In this document: in pieces, positions 48,386 through 60,839 of the stretch | How positions within the stretch are numbered: position 1 is the first letter of the stretch | Layout: every line of letters starts with the position of its first letter | Assembly (NCBI GenBank): GCA_026419785.1 | Contig: JAODTK010002987.1 | Location: forward strand, 186,001 to 250,000 | Reading direction: 5' to 3' | Origin: Sclerodactyla briareus | Taxonomy: Eukaryota; Echinodermata; Holothuroidea; Dendrochirotida; Sclerodactylidae | Length of the DNA stretch: 64,000 nt | Made by a program: the position numbers and the translations under genes | Notes under the pieces: generated by a model | Database searches by the model: none | What the model was told of the DNA's origin: nothing | Seen by the model: only the letters and a program-made list of their open reading frames with translations

Positions 48386-48480
48386 CTACTAGGCATACGT
48401 ACACGCTCTCCAAATCAGTCGTCTTACAACACACAGATCCCTACGAGGCGTACGTTACACGCACTCCAATCAGCAGACTG
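47943..48480. repeat. Minisatellite, ~60 bp unit, about eight copies
   Basis: The unit has the order CTACGAGGCATACGTACACG, CTCTCCAAATCAG, (T/C)CGTCTTAC, (AC)n, ACGCTCCC. Copies start near 47943 (partial), 47994, 48052, 48112, 48176, 48235, 48386 and 48441 (partial). The sixth copy is expanded by a long (CA)n run. Copies differ by point changes and small indels. The open frame 48086-48517 simply translates this array. Confidence 0.9.
48265..48386. repeat. (CA)n microsatellite inside the minisatellite
   Basis: Expansion of the CACA segment present in every minisatellite unit, with a few AAAC and CCAC interruptions. The position inside one unit indicates that the microsatellite grew in place. 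Confidence 0.93.
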
Positions 48481-48694
48481 TGTGCCCAATGTAGAATGCG
48501 CCGGGAGTCGGCGATGATGATTGTTAGATGCCTGGCCCGCTAGGTGACCGCCTCGTATGTGCTCCCTTAATGTGTGATCATGTGTGGATAACATAGTCAT
48601 ATCTAATGCGTGTTGTGTTTGTCCTGCACTCTCTTTGACGGTGTCTCGTTGTAAGCACAGTCAAAGTACTGCGTCGCATCGATAAATCCAATAG

Positions 48695-48787
48695 GAGAAA
48701 GTTGAAAGTTGAAAAAGTTTTGGAAAGTTTGACAGTTTGAAAGTTTTGAAAAGTTTGAAAGTTTGAAAGTTTGAAATTTGAAGTTTG
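48695..48787. repeat. (GTTTGAAA)n short tandem repeat
   Basis: About ten imperfect copies of GTTTGAAA with variants such as GTTGAAA and GTTTTGAAAA. It passes directly into the TA tract. Confidence 0.88.
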
Positions 48788-48806
48788 ATATATATTAATA
48801 TATCAT

Positions 48807-48846
<40 letters not shown>

Positions 48847-48871
48847 TAGATATATATATATATATCTATAT
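48788..48871. repeat. (TA)n tract
   Basis: About 84 bp of TA repeat adjoining the GTTTGAAA array. Confidence 0.95.
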
Positions 48872-50149
48872 GAATGCGATTTGATTCTTCGGCAAATCAG
48901 GTAGTCTCGGGTCTCCACGGATCACGATGGCTTAGTAGTAAGTCTCAATGCTTCTATCAGGAGCGATTTCCGCGCAGCGCGCTGTTTCTGGCCTTGCTAA
49001 GATAAAAATTCAATGTTCACTGAGTCAGGATTTAGAGACGGTGGGTTGATTATCTAATCAGCTGTTTTTGGGCGCACTTTATTTGACTAGACTCAATTGA
49101 GCCCAAATTGACTAATTACAACTCAAATAATTGTTACAACACACCGTGTGATTCGATTGACACAATATACAACCATCCAAGAGTGCGCACTCTCAAGCTT
49201 TGCTCCTCTATTCGAGAAACTTCATTGAAAGCTTTCGAGTCATGTGTCGCATGTCAACCCGAAGAGCGGTGAATTTTGACGTATTCATCATCAGTATCTG
49301 AAAAAACGCCGCTACTCGCGCAAAGGCGTCTGTTTTCGTCCGCGGGTCTGCAAAAATCACAACTGCGCACAAGATGGAACTGTCCACTGATATATAACAA
49401 TCAAGTGGTCGCACAATTCCCCACATTTGTACGATTGTATATGTTTACGGACGCAGGTACTGATGGGCGTTGGCGTTGGTTCTGGTTTGAAGGAGTGATT
49501 CCAATGAACATAGGTTACACTGCCAATCCCATGGTTTTATTACGAGCATCAAGAACTTGGGTTCGTTGGTTAGCAGATGGAGGGCAAATAGGAAGAGTAT
49601 TTGTTCTGAGGAAATGAGAGCAAAATATCGAACAATGAATGAGCGAAGACTGGATTATTTTGAATAGGGGAAACACTTGAATCGTATAAATTTGCCCCCA
49701 AATACATTAATTTGACCAACAGGAGCCCGCTTTTTTTTCGCATCCCACCATGCGCGGATTAACCATGGTCTGATCTTCACTATTGCGTTATAAGGGCAAC
49801 CTACATCGTCCAAATATCCGTTCCATGTCGTAGAAGGATGGACTGGTCTCCCATACGTTTGCTTGGCGTTTGGATAAGTGTTGATAACTTGCCCTAGAGA
49901 TAACATTGCCTTAACATAATTACCGAATGAACAGCCTCAAATGGCTCACAAGTGCTATTTTCCGGTATCTATTGTCTTGGTCAGTGCTGTAATGTTCTTG
50001 GGTGGTAAACTCAACTATTCAGAACCCCACCCGGCTATTGGAGAATCTGGAGCCCACCTGGTAAATGCCCCCTCTTCGTGCTGTTCCAGATCCGCCCTTT
50101 GAAATCAGTAACTGGGGTAACCGTATGCAATGCATTTAACCTTCTTGTG
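48872..50149. other. Mostly anonymous sequence before a LINE
   Basis: The frame at 49276-49617 (113 codons, W- and R-rich near its end) is the longest, but I recognise nothing in it and it overlaps a comparable antisense frame. The last 150-200 bp may already belong to the LINE, but no motif is legible. Confidence 0.4.
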
Positions 50150-51075
50150 CAACATACGCAAACGGCACGACTTAACTATATTGGCTTATGCTTTATTTGG
50201 GTATAGAGTTTACCAGACTGAATGTTTTTCGCCTGGATTCAGAATCGTCATTTGTGAGGAGTTGCACCGCCTCTCTCCTATTTGAATGACTCTCTGATTG
50301 TGTTAATCTCTAATTTTTTCGGCTGTTTTGTCGATGACGCTCTTTTTTCGCATCGTGAGACCTCGCCTTCCCTTATGACCAATCTGTAGACTCCAGAAGA
50401 CCTCCAAGCACTTGACAACTAGTCCAAAGAACCGGCGTATGTCCTTTAAATCAACTAAGCAGAAATTCATGTCCTTACGTCACACCTAACACCCTGGACA
50501 AAACCCGACACATCTGATTATCAGCCACCGCGTCTTGTCTCTTCAGGTCAACCCATATCTTTGGTGTCACTCGGAATCCACGTTTGTCATGGACCACCTA
50601 CGAAAAAACCTCTATAGTTGCAAGGCCACCTCAAAAGTCTTTGAACGTCCTTGGTATGATTTTTTTATAAACTGGGCCCTCCACATGTAAAAAAGGCCCA
50701 AGGCACGTACTGTTTGTTCCCAAGTTGAATACAGCACTCAAGGTGTTGTCCCTTAGACACAAAGCTTGAAATGATTCATAATGGGTGCTGCGTAGGGGTG
50801 GTGCCTCGCGTAACGATAGTGTTAGTGACATCATGCCCTCCCTAAATGAAGACTTTGAGTCCACATATTTTTGTCACCTGCCACGATTCTCATCATAAAA
50901 TGATTTGTCCCACACGAGGTATATTTATTCCTCACTCTTACTGCCAACAACTAGTCCACTCCAGTCCTTGCAAAAACATGTTCTGTTGTGTCGATTGCCG
51001 TTGTTCCTAGGACCCTGCGTTGATGGAACATCCTCCCTTCCACATACTCTGGATTACATTGGAATATGAAAAATG
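50150..51075 (+). mobile_element. Non-LTR retrotransposon RT pseudogene
   Basis: Mixed-frame reading on the plus strand gives consecutive pieces of a reverse transcriptase. LNVFRLDSESSFVRSC (about 50220) matches the segment before the conserved GVPQGSVLGPLLF motif. Degraded SLLFE.LSDCVNL follows, then RLFVDDALFF spread over two frames (FVDD at 50324-50340; motif C with both catalytic Asp). RRMSFKSTKQKFMSL lies at about 50430 and FGVTRNPRLSWTTY or its frame partner VNPYLWCH at 50547-50603. KARTVCSQVEYSTQ follows at about 50700, and VVPRTLRWNILPS (51000-51040) is the C-terminal signature of such proteins. At least five frame changes occur. The 5' half is missing. It is distinct in sequence from the LINE at 18.5-20.2 kb, so a different family. 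Confidence 0.8.
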
Positions 51076-54000
51076 TAATTTAAGGGCAGTAGAACCTCTG
51101 GTTATGAGAAAGTAATGGTCTCCTATTCACACCCAACTACCCTCCACCACTGGGGGCGCAGTGGAGTAGCAACTATTCCCCTCTCTCAGTTTAGTATTTA
51201 TTTAGGCGGAGTGCATTGCTAGACAGCAACCTAGAAGGACTAGGTAGTTCCTGTTTCATGAGTATACGTTGTAAGATTAGTCCAATACCCTGCCATGGTG
51301 GAAATTATGTGGTATTATTACACGAACCTCGACCCTCAATTTTGATGGTAATTTTCTTCTTTCCAAAGTTGAGTTAATACCCGATAGTAATGTAGACTAT
51401 CATTTTCTTTTCTTTTCTTCACTGAATATGTAGACAGTAACCTCACTAGAACTCTGAGTACAGGTATGCATTTGGTTCGTCATTTACATTACAATTTTGT
51501 ACATAGATGGGGAACTCTTTTTTCTTTTCAATTAAAAAAAAAACACTTGAACGTCCTGGTCTGGTATTAAATAATAACAATAATAAATCCAAGCATATAT
51601 ACTGGTTGTTAACGGAAGGGACAACAAACAATTGTGTAAACGTGAAACACTCTCCTAAACAGGAACGTTTTCAACTTAGCTTTGAAGGTTTTTTTTGAAG
51701 TGTAGTTTCTTCCAAATCAAAGCTACGAACATCCAGTACCGAGGACTGCATTTCCAATGTTACAAAATGTTCGGGGTCCATATTTGAACGGGTACCTAGG
51801 TACATAATAAGAGAACCGATCACGTGACCTTACGGTACCGACGGGATGTAAAGAAGAATAGTTAGCAGTTGTATATTTTATCGTACCACTAAATGCTTGT
51901 TGATCTCCCGTAGCCAACTTGATTTCCATCGCCCCTCCCCCACACCACCTACCACATGAAACCCATACGAATGTACAAACTCAAATAAATGGCCTTATTA
52001 TTGTTTCAGTACAGGTAATGATGCCTTTGTACTGTTACGAAGTCAAGTGGTAGTATGAAGCAGTTTTCCTTGCAACTACTTATTTTTTGTTGGAGCTCGA
52101 ATTGTTAACTATGCCAGCGTTGTTTGTTGTTGCAACGAGTTAAATTGGCATCCTCATTTCGAAACCACACCACCGACCACCCGGAATGCGTATTATGGGG
52201 TTTTAGCAAGAATCAAACCCGCTCGACACATCCTGCTAATTTGTAAATACTCCGTCGGTCAACGATCCCTATGTTTCCACATAACCTACGATATCGGTTC
52301 CCTGGTATTGTCAACTGGCATAGCGGAGCAGTATGTGTTTTATCATTAGCCGGGCCCTCTGCAGTAGCCACATGAGATTCCGCTGAGTTTGAATGGGAGC
52401 TGATTTATTTAAAATGTGACTGGCTTCAGCGAGGAACTGATCATGTTAATGCTATTGACTCATTAGGACTGTGGATTTGGTTATTCCCAGACCTAAACTA
52501 GATGGTGAAAGAACATAACCTCTCTTAGTTGCGATATCATGGTTAATTTCATTTGTTTTGTAAAGCAATTCATCGAAATTTAACACTTGTGAGTATGTTC
52601 AGAGTTCAAGAAATAGAAGAATTCCAAACTCTTTCAATAATCACGCAGGTTAGTAGAATTGTGCCTTTGTGTATTTTTTATCTCTGGTAGAGTCTTTCCA
52701 TTCAGTTTACTCTGTAACATTTTGAATCATTTCCTCGGGATTTGGTTTACGTGCAACTTCGATTTTGTGACGAGTGCTTGTGGACATTTGTAATATTACA
52801 TACCCATCCACTTGTTTAAAATCAGAAGAATTTTGCCTCAATTCAGAGGTAGTGGACATGGTATAAGGTTCAATTGAAAACTATTTCCAACATGCGGAAT
52901 ATGACATCTGGCGGGTTCTAAAATAACACTTAGGTCGGAGTCCAGCAAAAACCAGACATACTTTATTCAGGGGTATTGGAAATCTAACATTAGACCGTTA
53001 GTTTATACGAACATTGACACAAAATATCAAACATCTTACCAGCCAGGCGGACAAGACCCTCCGACATTCGTTCCAAAAAGACACAGTAGCCGCTAGGAAT
53101 TCATCTGCCAAGCTAGGGTGGCTAGCCAAAACGCATACCACACCAATTTGTCAGCCGATAGCATCACTATAATACAGTCCGTCAAAATGGGCTTAATAAA
53201 ATTATCACGGCGCCGGAACCTTTTGATTCCTCAATGAATGATGCTCATGAATCACTTCTGATTGGCTATGGGACTATTGTGTCGTAAAATTATATTTCTC
53301 TGTTGTTTCAGGTTGGGAATGCAAGATACGAATAGGGTTTGGTAGACAACCACAGATTTTATTTCCGAGGGCCAGAGTGAGCATCGACTAAAATTCATTG
53401 AGATAATTATAGCTAATTGGTGAATTTCTCCTCCTCTACTTATTCATTCAGTCCATTTCTCCTGGAATGAATCCGGTCGAAATGTTATTGTTTTGGGGGT
53501 CACTTCATTCTCTGATTCACTTTATGTCTCAATACGGACAATTACTCAGTTATTTTAGAAGATTCAGGCCCCCGGAATACAACCGCACCATTGTGGTCTT
53601 TTGGCTCCATTGGCAGAAATACCCAACAGCGAATATGGACTGGCTGGTTCGGCCAGTTGGCCGGGCCTTCCTACTTCAAGATTGGCAAATAGCAATGAAA
53701 AAAATAGTAGCATGTACACGGGTTCCCACATGCGTGAATGAAGCCCTCTCTGAAATTTAAACAGTAAGACTATATAGGCTGAAGTTATGTTAATGAGTGG
53801 TACAACCCACCTCTCTTGTAATTTTATGTCGGTTGTGCTTGTTTTTAATTGCCAGGACAAGAGGTGCAAGTGTAGCCAATGTAGAAAGCAAATATTGACG
53901 GAGGGGCTACATGCCAATTAGTTCAAAATGCAGGTCGGTTAATTATGTAATACTTGTTGCCAGAATAGCTCAAATCGGCGTGTAATTGCCGCTGAATTAC

Positions 54001-56427
54001 CTAATCCCTACCAGACCAGGTGTTTCCTAGTGACAGGTATGCAGTGAATGGGGGTAGTAATGGATGGCTGTTGATTGACCTTTGGGGAACTTACAGAAGT
54101 GATGCCGCATGGGATACGTGTTATTAGCAATAACATGCGGTGTACATGGTCTACATCTGATTGTCACCCCCAGCCTCCCCCACTTCAATACTAAATTCGT
54201 CCATCCGTACAATGCCAATATATCAGGAGACATGAGTACATGGGAACGCTCAGACACACAGTCAACCTCCCCATGTACCTAACGGTGGCTGCACAATGAT
54301 TGACGCACGGGTTATTAACGGAACTCCTAAATCACGTACCGGTAATATACCTGCTTGACAAAACGTCAGACGATGCATTTTGCAACGGACGTCAGCTTTG
54401 TTTGAATGGTATGCTCTAAATGATTACGCATGAAGAACCACAGACGAAACAGGCCTATCTGTGAAACTGGTACAATAATAGGCGAACAAATGATATGAAT
54501 AGCAATCGTTTCGCTCTGAGCACACATAATCGCACTCAGCGTTGAGTAGATTTCGATGTACAGTTTTGTCTAATTTTAAAGCGATTTCAAACGTAGACAT
54601 TGAACATGTCATTACCCGTTTGTAAACGTCTGGGTTGGAAAAATAGGCCAAGGGTTAATTGTAGGAGTCCGTGATTACACATCCGGCAACTCATTACATG
54701 TGGGATTCAGTTGATTTATTGAAAATGGGAAAGCGCGAAAGGGCCCCCTCAGAAACCGAGACTAGAAAGTACTAATATCAGCGTTTTTCTTTCCTTTTTT
54801 TTGTGTTTCTACAAATCAAGGACATTCGATTCGGGAAATTTGCTAGAATACTTGCCTACTATGGGAGGGGGGACCGTGCATATAACCAGCAGTAATATTT
54901 AGGTTACCATCCGCGATTAGCAGCGCGTTACGTTCGATTGAGGGTCGATATGCGATTGTTTGCTTGGGCAGTTGGAGGAGTCAGTCCTAAAAACAGTTAT
55001 CGAGTTCCACTCAAATTACTGACAATACGATGTTTTGAAGGCCAACGAATCAAGTGGGTACATATACTTCTGTTCTTGAGATCCACTTTCAAGTAGCGAC
55101 ATTATGTCTACAGTCGTGAACAAACAATATTGGAGTGTCTCAGTAATTTGTGAATAATGCTTGAACACACGCCTTTTGATTTGTTCATGTACAGTTATGA
55201 TCTGGAATCGTTTGTATCGCCTTGTGGTGCAGTGAATCAATCAGTATACGGATATCTCTGAGACGAGCAGTTGACAGCGTTATCATACGATGTTGAGCAT
55301 ATTCGCTACTAGATGCGGCCTATCATGTACTGTCATCGTAAGGAGAGTTTTTACCCCCAAATGCTCTCAATCTCCGTCTGATACCCCCTAAACGTTTTGA
55401 ATTGACGCTAGCGGCATACATGAGCAAGCGCCCCCTACATGGTTAACGAGGATCTCGTACCGGCAATGCAAGAGGGACGGTCTGTGGAAGGCAGAACGTA
55501 GACCATACGCTTATTTGGAATCGATTGCATAGGAGTCGGTCTCAGAATTTGTGTAGTCTTTGCCAGTCTGAAGTTGCAATAGCAATGTTACTAACATGGC
55601 AAATCTCACATGTCCAAATCTAACCGATCAGATGTTATTCAATCGAGAAAAACCAGTGATAGTGATTGTAAATCGATTCCAAATAAATTTATCATGAGGA
55701 GGAGTTTTCCGTCCAAATTAGGATGAGATTGTTAGAAACGCCTGTGTTGAGTAACTGAGAGGAAACCCCTGAATTATCAATTTGTGCATGGTTGAATGTA
55801 ACATTCAATATGAATTATATGCGACTGAAGAGGCAGTATTTTGTTTATTTTTTCTATTACTGGTTAGACATCAATTCAAAACTCCTCGGTAAAATATCCT
55901 CGGTAAAACATGTATGACTCGCTAGTGGTATTCGTTTTCCTCGCACAATATGTCATGATTTTTGGAACATTTCTCCCTACAGTTTGGGCGAATGAGGTCT
56001 TTTAGCTGCGATTTACGTTGGCACAGATGTTTTATTTTTTTTTTTTTTTTTTTTTTACAGGTATGAATAGTCTTGCTTTTTCTTCTTTTTCCAAATGAAG
56101 TGCAGTGTCGTAACCATGTACGACAACAATGGAATTTGGCCTTACTCTTCTTTCTCCGACTGAATAGAACCCAATTTTTGAACTGGCACGTCTTCACTGT
56201 TTCTTTCGTATCTCGGACTTGTACTGTTTCTCTCCTCAAATATGAGTTGTTTTTTTAATGTGTTTTATGGTGGTCATCTTGTGCCACTCGCATCTTCCTT
56301 CATGGTTCAATTAATAGAAAAAAAAAACTGACAGTAGCTACGTTCCACTCTAATTATTACCCCTTTTGAAAACGTCAGCTAGGGTGAAGTGGTTTTGAGA
56401 TATTTCATGTAATCGAAACTAATGAGA
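51076..56427. other. Anonymous sequence, no supported gene
   Basis: The longest frames, 53467-53760 (plus) and 53564-53917 (minus), overlap each other and show no recognisable domain. A 22 bp T-run lies at 56035-56056. No inverted or tandem repeats stand out. Confidence 0.45.
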
Positions 56428-56486
56428 ATATATATATTATATATATCTATATATATAGATCTATCTAATATATATATTATATATAT

Positions 56487-56520
<34 letters not shown>

Positions 56521-56534
56521 CTATATATATATCC
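56428..56534. repeat. (TA)n tract
   Basis: About 107 bp of TA repeat with TATC and GATC interruptions. No retroelement remnant is seen next to it. Confidence 0.95.
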
Positions 56535-58904
56535 ACTATATCTTCAGACAATATTGGTACTTTTCTCTGTGGTACTTTTCTTCCTGTTTGTTCTGCGTCG
56601 AATCTCCATTCTAGAACAAAAAACATCACGGGTGAACGGGCTGCGCTGTTAGGTTGTAAGTTGTAAGTTTTTGTGGATTTTGTAGCATTGTACTGAACGG
56701 CGTAGAACTAGAGCTGGGGAGTGGGCCCGTTTCGTTCTCTTCATTCTTTGATACGCTTCCGAGCTATAGGTTAACCCTTCGTCCACAATCCACACATAAC
56801 ACTCGGTGTTCACTGAGACGTGATTTAGTCCCTACAAACGTTGGTCCCCCACTTCGCTTCTAACTTAGGCTTAAGACCCTACCTGTCATAGGCAACGTGC
56901 AGAAACTCAATATTACTAGGAGCACTCCTTGGTATTTTTATACTATCCACAAACACATTGCAAAATTCCGCTGAAATCCGATTTTTTAACTTAACTCAAG
57001 AGGCGAGTTTCTTCTGCCGAAACACAGCCTAATATGATAACTGAGGCTAGTTCCCTTCATGGAAAGCATATCGGCGAGGCACCAACCAAAGCACTTGCTT
57101 GATTTGAGGTTTCAGAATTTCTAGAATGACAAGAGCAAATTCCCTACGTGTTTTTCGGAGGTCTGTACAAGTCATTTTGAACGTCAACGAGAACACATGT
57201 GAGAACCTTGTGAAAATCATAAACTACCGAATCCAACCGTAAGCAAGTTTAAGACCTTATTTAGGGGGTTGGATGTTGGGGGGATGATTCCCGTTTTGTT
57301 TTTTAGTAAGGTCAATGCTCATCTGAGGTCAACATAGTTCAAAGTCTGAACAAACCTGAAACATGCGAACTACTAGAAAACACAACTTGTTAAGGCCCAT
57401 ACATCACACAACGTATCCATTCAATTCTCAAATTCACCACTTATATGAGATTTCTGGTTGTGGATGATCCCGCTAAGCAAAGCGGGTTAGTTTGCTTCCC
57501 ATCAAAATCTACTCATGTTGGCAATTACAACGTACGCAGTGACAATCACCAGCTACCAGCCGGTGGGTCCGGAATGATCAGGTCCCAGTACCACAGGGAA
57601 CGGTGGAGACATTTTGGAGATGTCCTGTGAGTAACCCGGGCATGAATGTACATGGGACCTTCTATGCATCCGCCTCAAATTCTTCTGTGGGGAACTCCCA
57701 TCAGAATAGGCCATCGAGATAAACCATGTTTTCAGGAACGGAACAAAACATTACGGATTCTTATTTAAATTGTCTGGGTATTCGTACTTTCGACATAATC
57801 ATGTTTTTTTATATCTCTAAGACGAATAATCGTCAATTTAGACCATTTCCATGACGAAAAAAGAAGACGCGTTCAAAGAATATATTCCGAGGGAATTGAG
57901 AAAAAAACAACGCCACATCGTTATCATACCGACTAGATACTCAACTGATATGGCTGTTTACAATTCCATAAGGTCAGCGTATGGAATTTGAGTTGAAAGA
58001 TGAGATGAATATATCACGTGAAGGACTGGGCCGGTGTCTTTGATGACACCATCCGATCACTTGCAAATAAAATCCCCTGTGTTTAATAATTGGTAGGCAT
58101 TCGTTGGAGACTGAATCAATGAACATTGAGATTGCTTCAGTTTGATGTTCAGTGTTAGTTTCGATTACTCTATAGTAACAGTTACCAGTCGCTGACGAAG
58201 GTCGATGCCACCGTATCTGTATGACCAATTTGAGGTACAATTGGTGCGACTGTTGGCCTGTTGAGGAGGATATTTCTACCCAATGTACGTACAGCGGATA
58301 GATTTCAACATAGTAAATATTTTGAAGAAAACATGTCAAAGTTACCTCCATTCGGGGTATTCTCCCTTATTCGTGGTAACTGCCCATAGCCCCAACATCA
58401 TACCTTGTTTAACAATCATACGCTAACCGTCGGGGCAAAAATGGTGGTTCGAAAAACGTGATTAGCTAGCCAACGCAAATGAAACCTATGTTAACAATTC
58501 TATGGTCGTAGCTGTGGCTGGGGGTGTTTCCAACCATACAATCCCAAACCTCAACAAATCGGACGCGTGATGAAAGAAGTATGTAGCGGACGCGTTGATT
58601 TTCCCAAATTTGAACAGAGCTTACGTAGTGATTCCTCGACTACTGAATCATCTCTATGGGCATGACCTGACACAACAATAGGGGTCATATCTTCTCATTA
58701 TGGGGCCACTACTAACGTGGACGTGACCGTACATCCGGTTGGGTGAAAACTTTAAATGTCTAGACGCTATGTTCACGTCCACATTGCATCATACGTCTCA
58801 ATCAAACCACCGTTCCTGATGCAGGTTGTACACTCATTATTGACGTTCGTTAGAATATTGTGTAGTGTGTTCGTGATTCACCGGGTTCCTCACCAAGTAA
58901 CCTC
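56535..58904. other. Mostly anonymous; short AGGTCA-family fragment at 57300-57350
   Basis: AGGTCA at 57309-57314 and 57326-57331, with CTCATCTGAGGTCAACATAG and TTCAAAGTCTGAA, matches the core of the dispersed repeat at 24.4 kb. The open frame 57445-57630 ends just before GTGAGT, a possible splice donor, but there is no further support for an exon. Confidence 0.5.
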
Positions 58905-59340
58905 CATAAGGTCCAGAAGCTGGCCGACCGGCTAATTTTTGAGCAGACGCCGATGTTTACGGAGTGTATCTATCCTCATTGAAGCTTCACTGGCTGCCAG
59001 TCAGGTTCCGAATTCTGTTCCGAACTTCCGATTTCGCTGTTTGTTTCAAATGTCCAATAATATGCGTCACTGGATCAGTTCATTCCTCCCCGGTTGAGCC
59101 ATCTCACGGGTATCATCTTAAGTCTTCTTCTGTGCCTTCCTTGCGTGCCGAAGACAACCATTGTGATGTTCGTCGAAGGGCTTCTTCCCGGTGCGCAAGC
59201 TCCACCATGTTCTCGGGTTTGATATTGCCTTTAGCTCAATGGCGGCATTTTCTGTGTCTTTTCGTGTTTTTGTTTTGTTGTTTCGTAAGTTCTGTTTGTT
59301 GAAAGTTAGCTTGTACAAGCGAACGCTATATATTTGGGGG
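58905..59340 (+). mobile_element. Non-LTR retrotransposon 3' fragment (RT C-terminus)
   Basis: VQKLADRLIFEQ (58911-58946) and, after a frame change, SLKLHWLPVRFRILFRT (58976-59026) match the highly conserved 'VQN.AARL...LHWLPV..RI.FK' segment at the end of CR1/L2-like reverse transcriptases. Further on, HLKSSSVPSL and RRRASSRCASSTMF fit the 'LRSS...GERAFS.AAP..WN' tail in decayed form. After the stop near 59300, AAGCGAACGCTATATATTTGG resembles the 3' untranslated end of such LINEs. Only the last ~130 codons remain, as is usual for 5'-truncated copies. Confidence 0.8.
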
Positions 59341-60308
59341 TAAAAACTAGCCTCCGGCTAGCGAACCTCGAAAAAAAAATCACATAACGTGATAATTTCT
59401 TTGATATTATGATATCTCACAATATAACCGTTTATAAATTCAGGATATGTTATCAGAATAGAACCCGAATGACCTATGATGGTATAGTGTGGTTTATTGG
59501 TCAAGGCAGGTGTTGAGTATGTACTGAAGAAGAAGCTAATGTTTCTTACGGCACTAGTCCCCTAAAGCTATCACCCTGTTTTTACGAACGATATCAATAC
59601 ATGAGCTGCTGAGAACATAACCACGTTTGAATGATCATACGCTTATCCATAATGTACCGTGTCACTAGTTTGTTTATTTTGGCACCGTCTAAGCATCCCG
59701 GGCATGAGGCGCCCACAAAGCCTCGCGAACGAATTTCTGACATCTGAGACGATGATCCTGAGCCTGGAATATTCGATGAACAGAATGGCTGTGGCATGCT
59801 GGTGAATTTAAGCGCCAGCTTTGTTTTTTATTTTGATGTTTCTTTTTTGTGTTTTCATCCGTCGCAGGGAAAGGCTGCGATTAATATGACGTAGGCCTAT
59901 TCCCTTAAAGGGAAAAAATCATCGAGACACATCATGAATAAACCGGGCCGTCTTACGGAAGATGTGGGTAGCTTGGCTTATCACCTGACAAATGAATTTA
60001 GAGGTATGAACAATTAGTGTTATTGTTCGAGTACAGTCTAATGATCCATGAAAGATACAGGTAAAATTTCTGTCAATATCGAAAACTCAGAACACAGTGG
60101 CACGTACATTCCAATGTCTTACTATGGCACCCCAAATAATATTACACCCGAAGAGTGATTATATATCGAACAATAGGACAGGCAGGTCGTAGGTACGATT
60201 GGACGTATGTCACACATTTGAGACGGTTCTATGTGTCTCAGCTGCATTGCTTTGTCCCACCCTTCACTCCATTGTTAGTGAGCTCCACACTAATGAACTG
60301 TATATCTC
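59341..60308. other. Anonymous sequence, no supported gene
   Basis: No recognisable motif. The minus frame 59594-59797 lacks any family signature. Confidence 0.45.
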
Positions 60309-60685
60309 TCAGCTGAACAATTGCACAATATTCTCCTGTGACACTTGTAATGTTTGAAATAGCTGCACCACTTCGCTATGCATCTCTTCCACATCGCCTC
60401 TTCTTCATCCACCAAGTTGTCCATAGCAACACAATTTTTTCGCTTCTTGCTCTCGACGTCTTCCACTTCCTCTCTCATTTGTTGTTGCAAGCTCATTTTT
60501 TTTTAATGTCACTTCGCCCATTTTCCTTGTTAAAAGTCTCACTTTAGCTTTCACATTGTGAATTTCTTGCCTGTCCTGCTGATTTCTGTCTTCATGCCTT
60601 TGATTTTATTTTCATTCATCTCTATCTTCTCCTCCATTTCCTCCATCTTTCTTCTTTCTCTGCGGTCTCCTTCACACAAAACTTG
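60309..60685 (-). pseudogene. Coiled-coil coding region, frame-broken
   Basis: Four minus-strand frame segments follow one another in order and all are helical and charged. They are RRKMEEMEEKIEMNENKIKG (from about 60655), RQEIHNVKAKVRLLTRKMGE (from about 60570), QQQMREEVEDVESKKRKNCV (from about 60490) and DVEEMHSEVVQLFQTLQVSQ (from about 60390), ending at a TGA at 60311-60309. Hydrophobic residues recur at heptad positions. The total is about 125 residues. No family can be named. It could be an exon of a host coiled-coil protein or the ORF1 of a LINE. The three frame changes could be sequencing indels, in which case the gene may be intact. Confidence 0.45.
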
Positions 60686-60753
60686 GGCGTGTGCTTTTAT
60701 ATGGTAACATAAACACGGCAATGATTTAACGATTTTTTCTACTCTGTTTTATT

Positions 60754-60835
60754 TACACGAAACTTGGTTAGGTGTGGACTTTTTGGTCCCCAAAACATGG
60801 CGGGCGATGATTCCAAGGTCTCCAAGGTCACGTTA
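60754..60835 (+). repeat. Dispersed repeat with AAGGTCACG core
   Basis: ACGAAACTTGGTTAGGTGTG, CCAAAACATGGCGGGCGATG and AAGGTCTCCAAGGTCACG are phrases of a high-copy marine invertebrate repeat I recall, related to the AGGTCA family at 24 kb. It probably extends to about 61080 in degraded form (CATGTTGGCGGCTTTACCCG). Confidence 0.55.
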
Positions 60836-60839
60836 TTAC

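Noticed and set aside
47943..48480. CRISPR-like array of repeats
   Set aside because: Units are imperfect, without unique spacers of constant length, and the genome context is eukaryotic. It is a minisatellite.
48086..48517. 143-codon open frame
   Set aside because: It is a translation of the minisatellite and (CA)n array, giving T/H repeats.
49276..49617. 113-codon W/R-rich plus-strand open frame
   Set aside because: No recognisable domain, overlaps a similar antisense frame, and no splice or polyadenylation context supports it.
57445..57630. Possible exon ending at a GTGAGT donor
   Set aside because: A single donor-like hexamer without an acceptor, conservation or domain is not enough.
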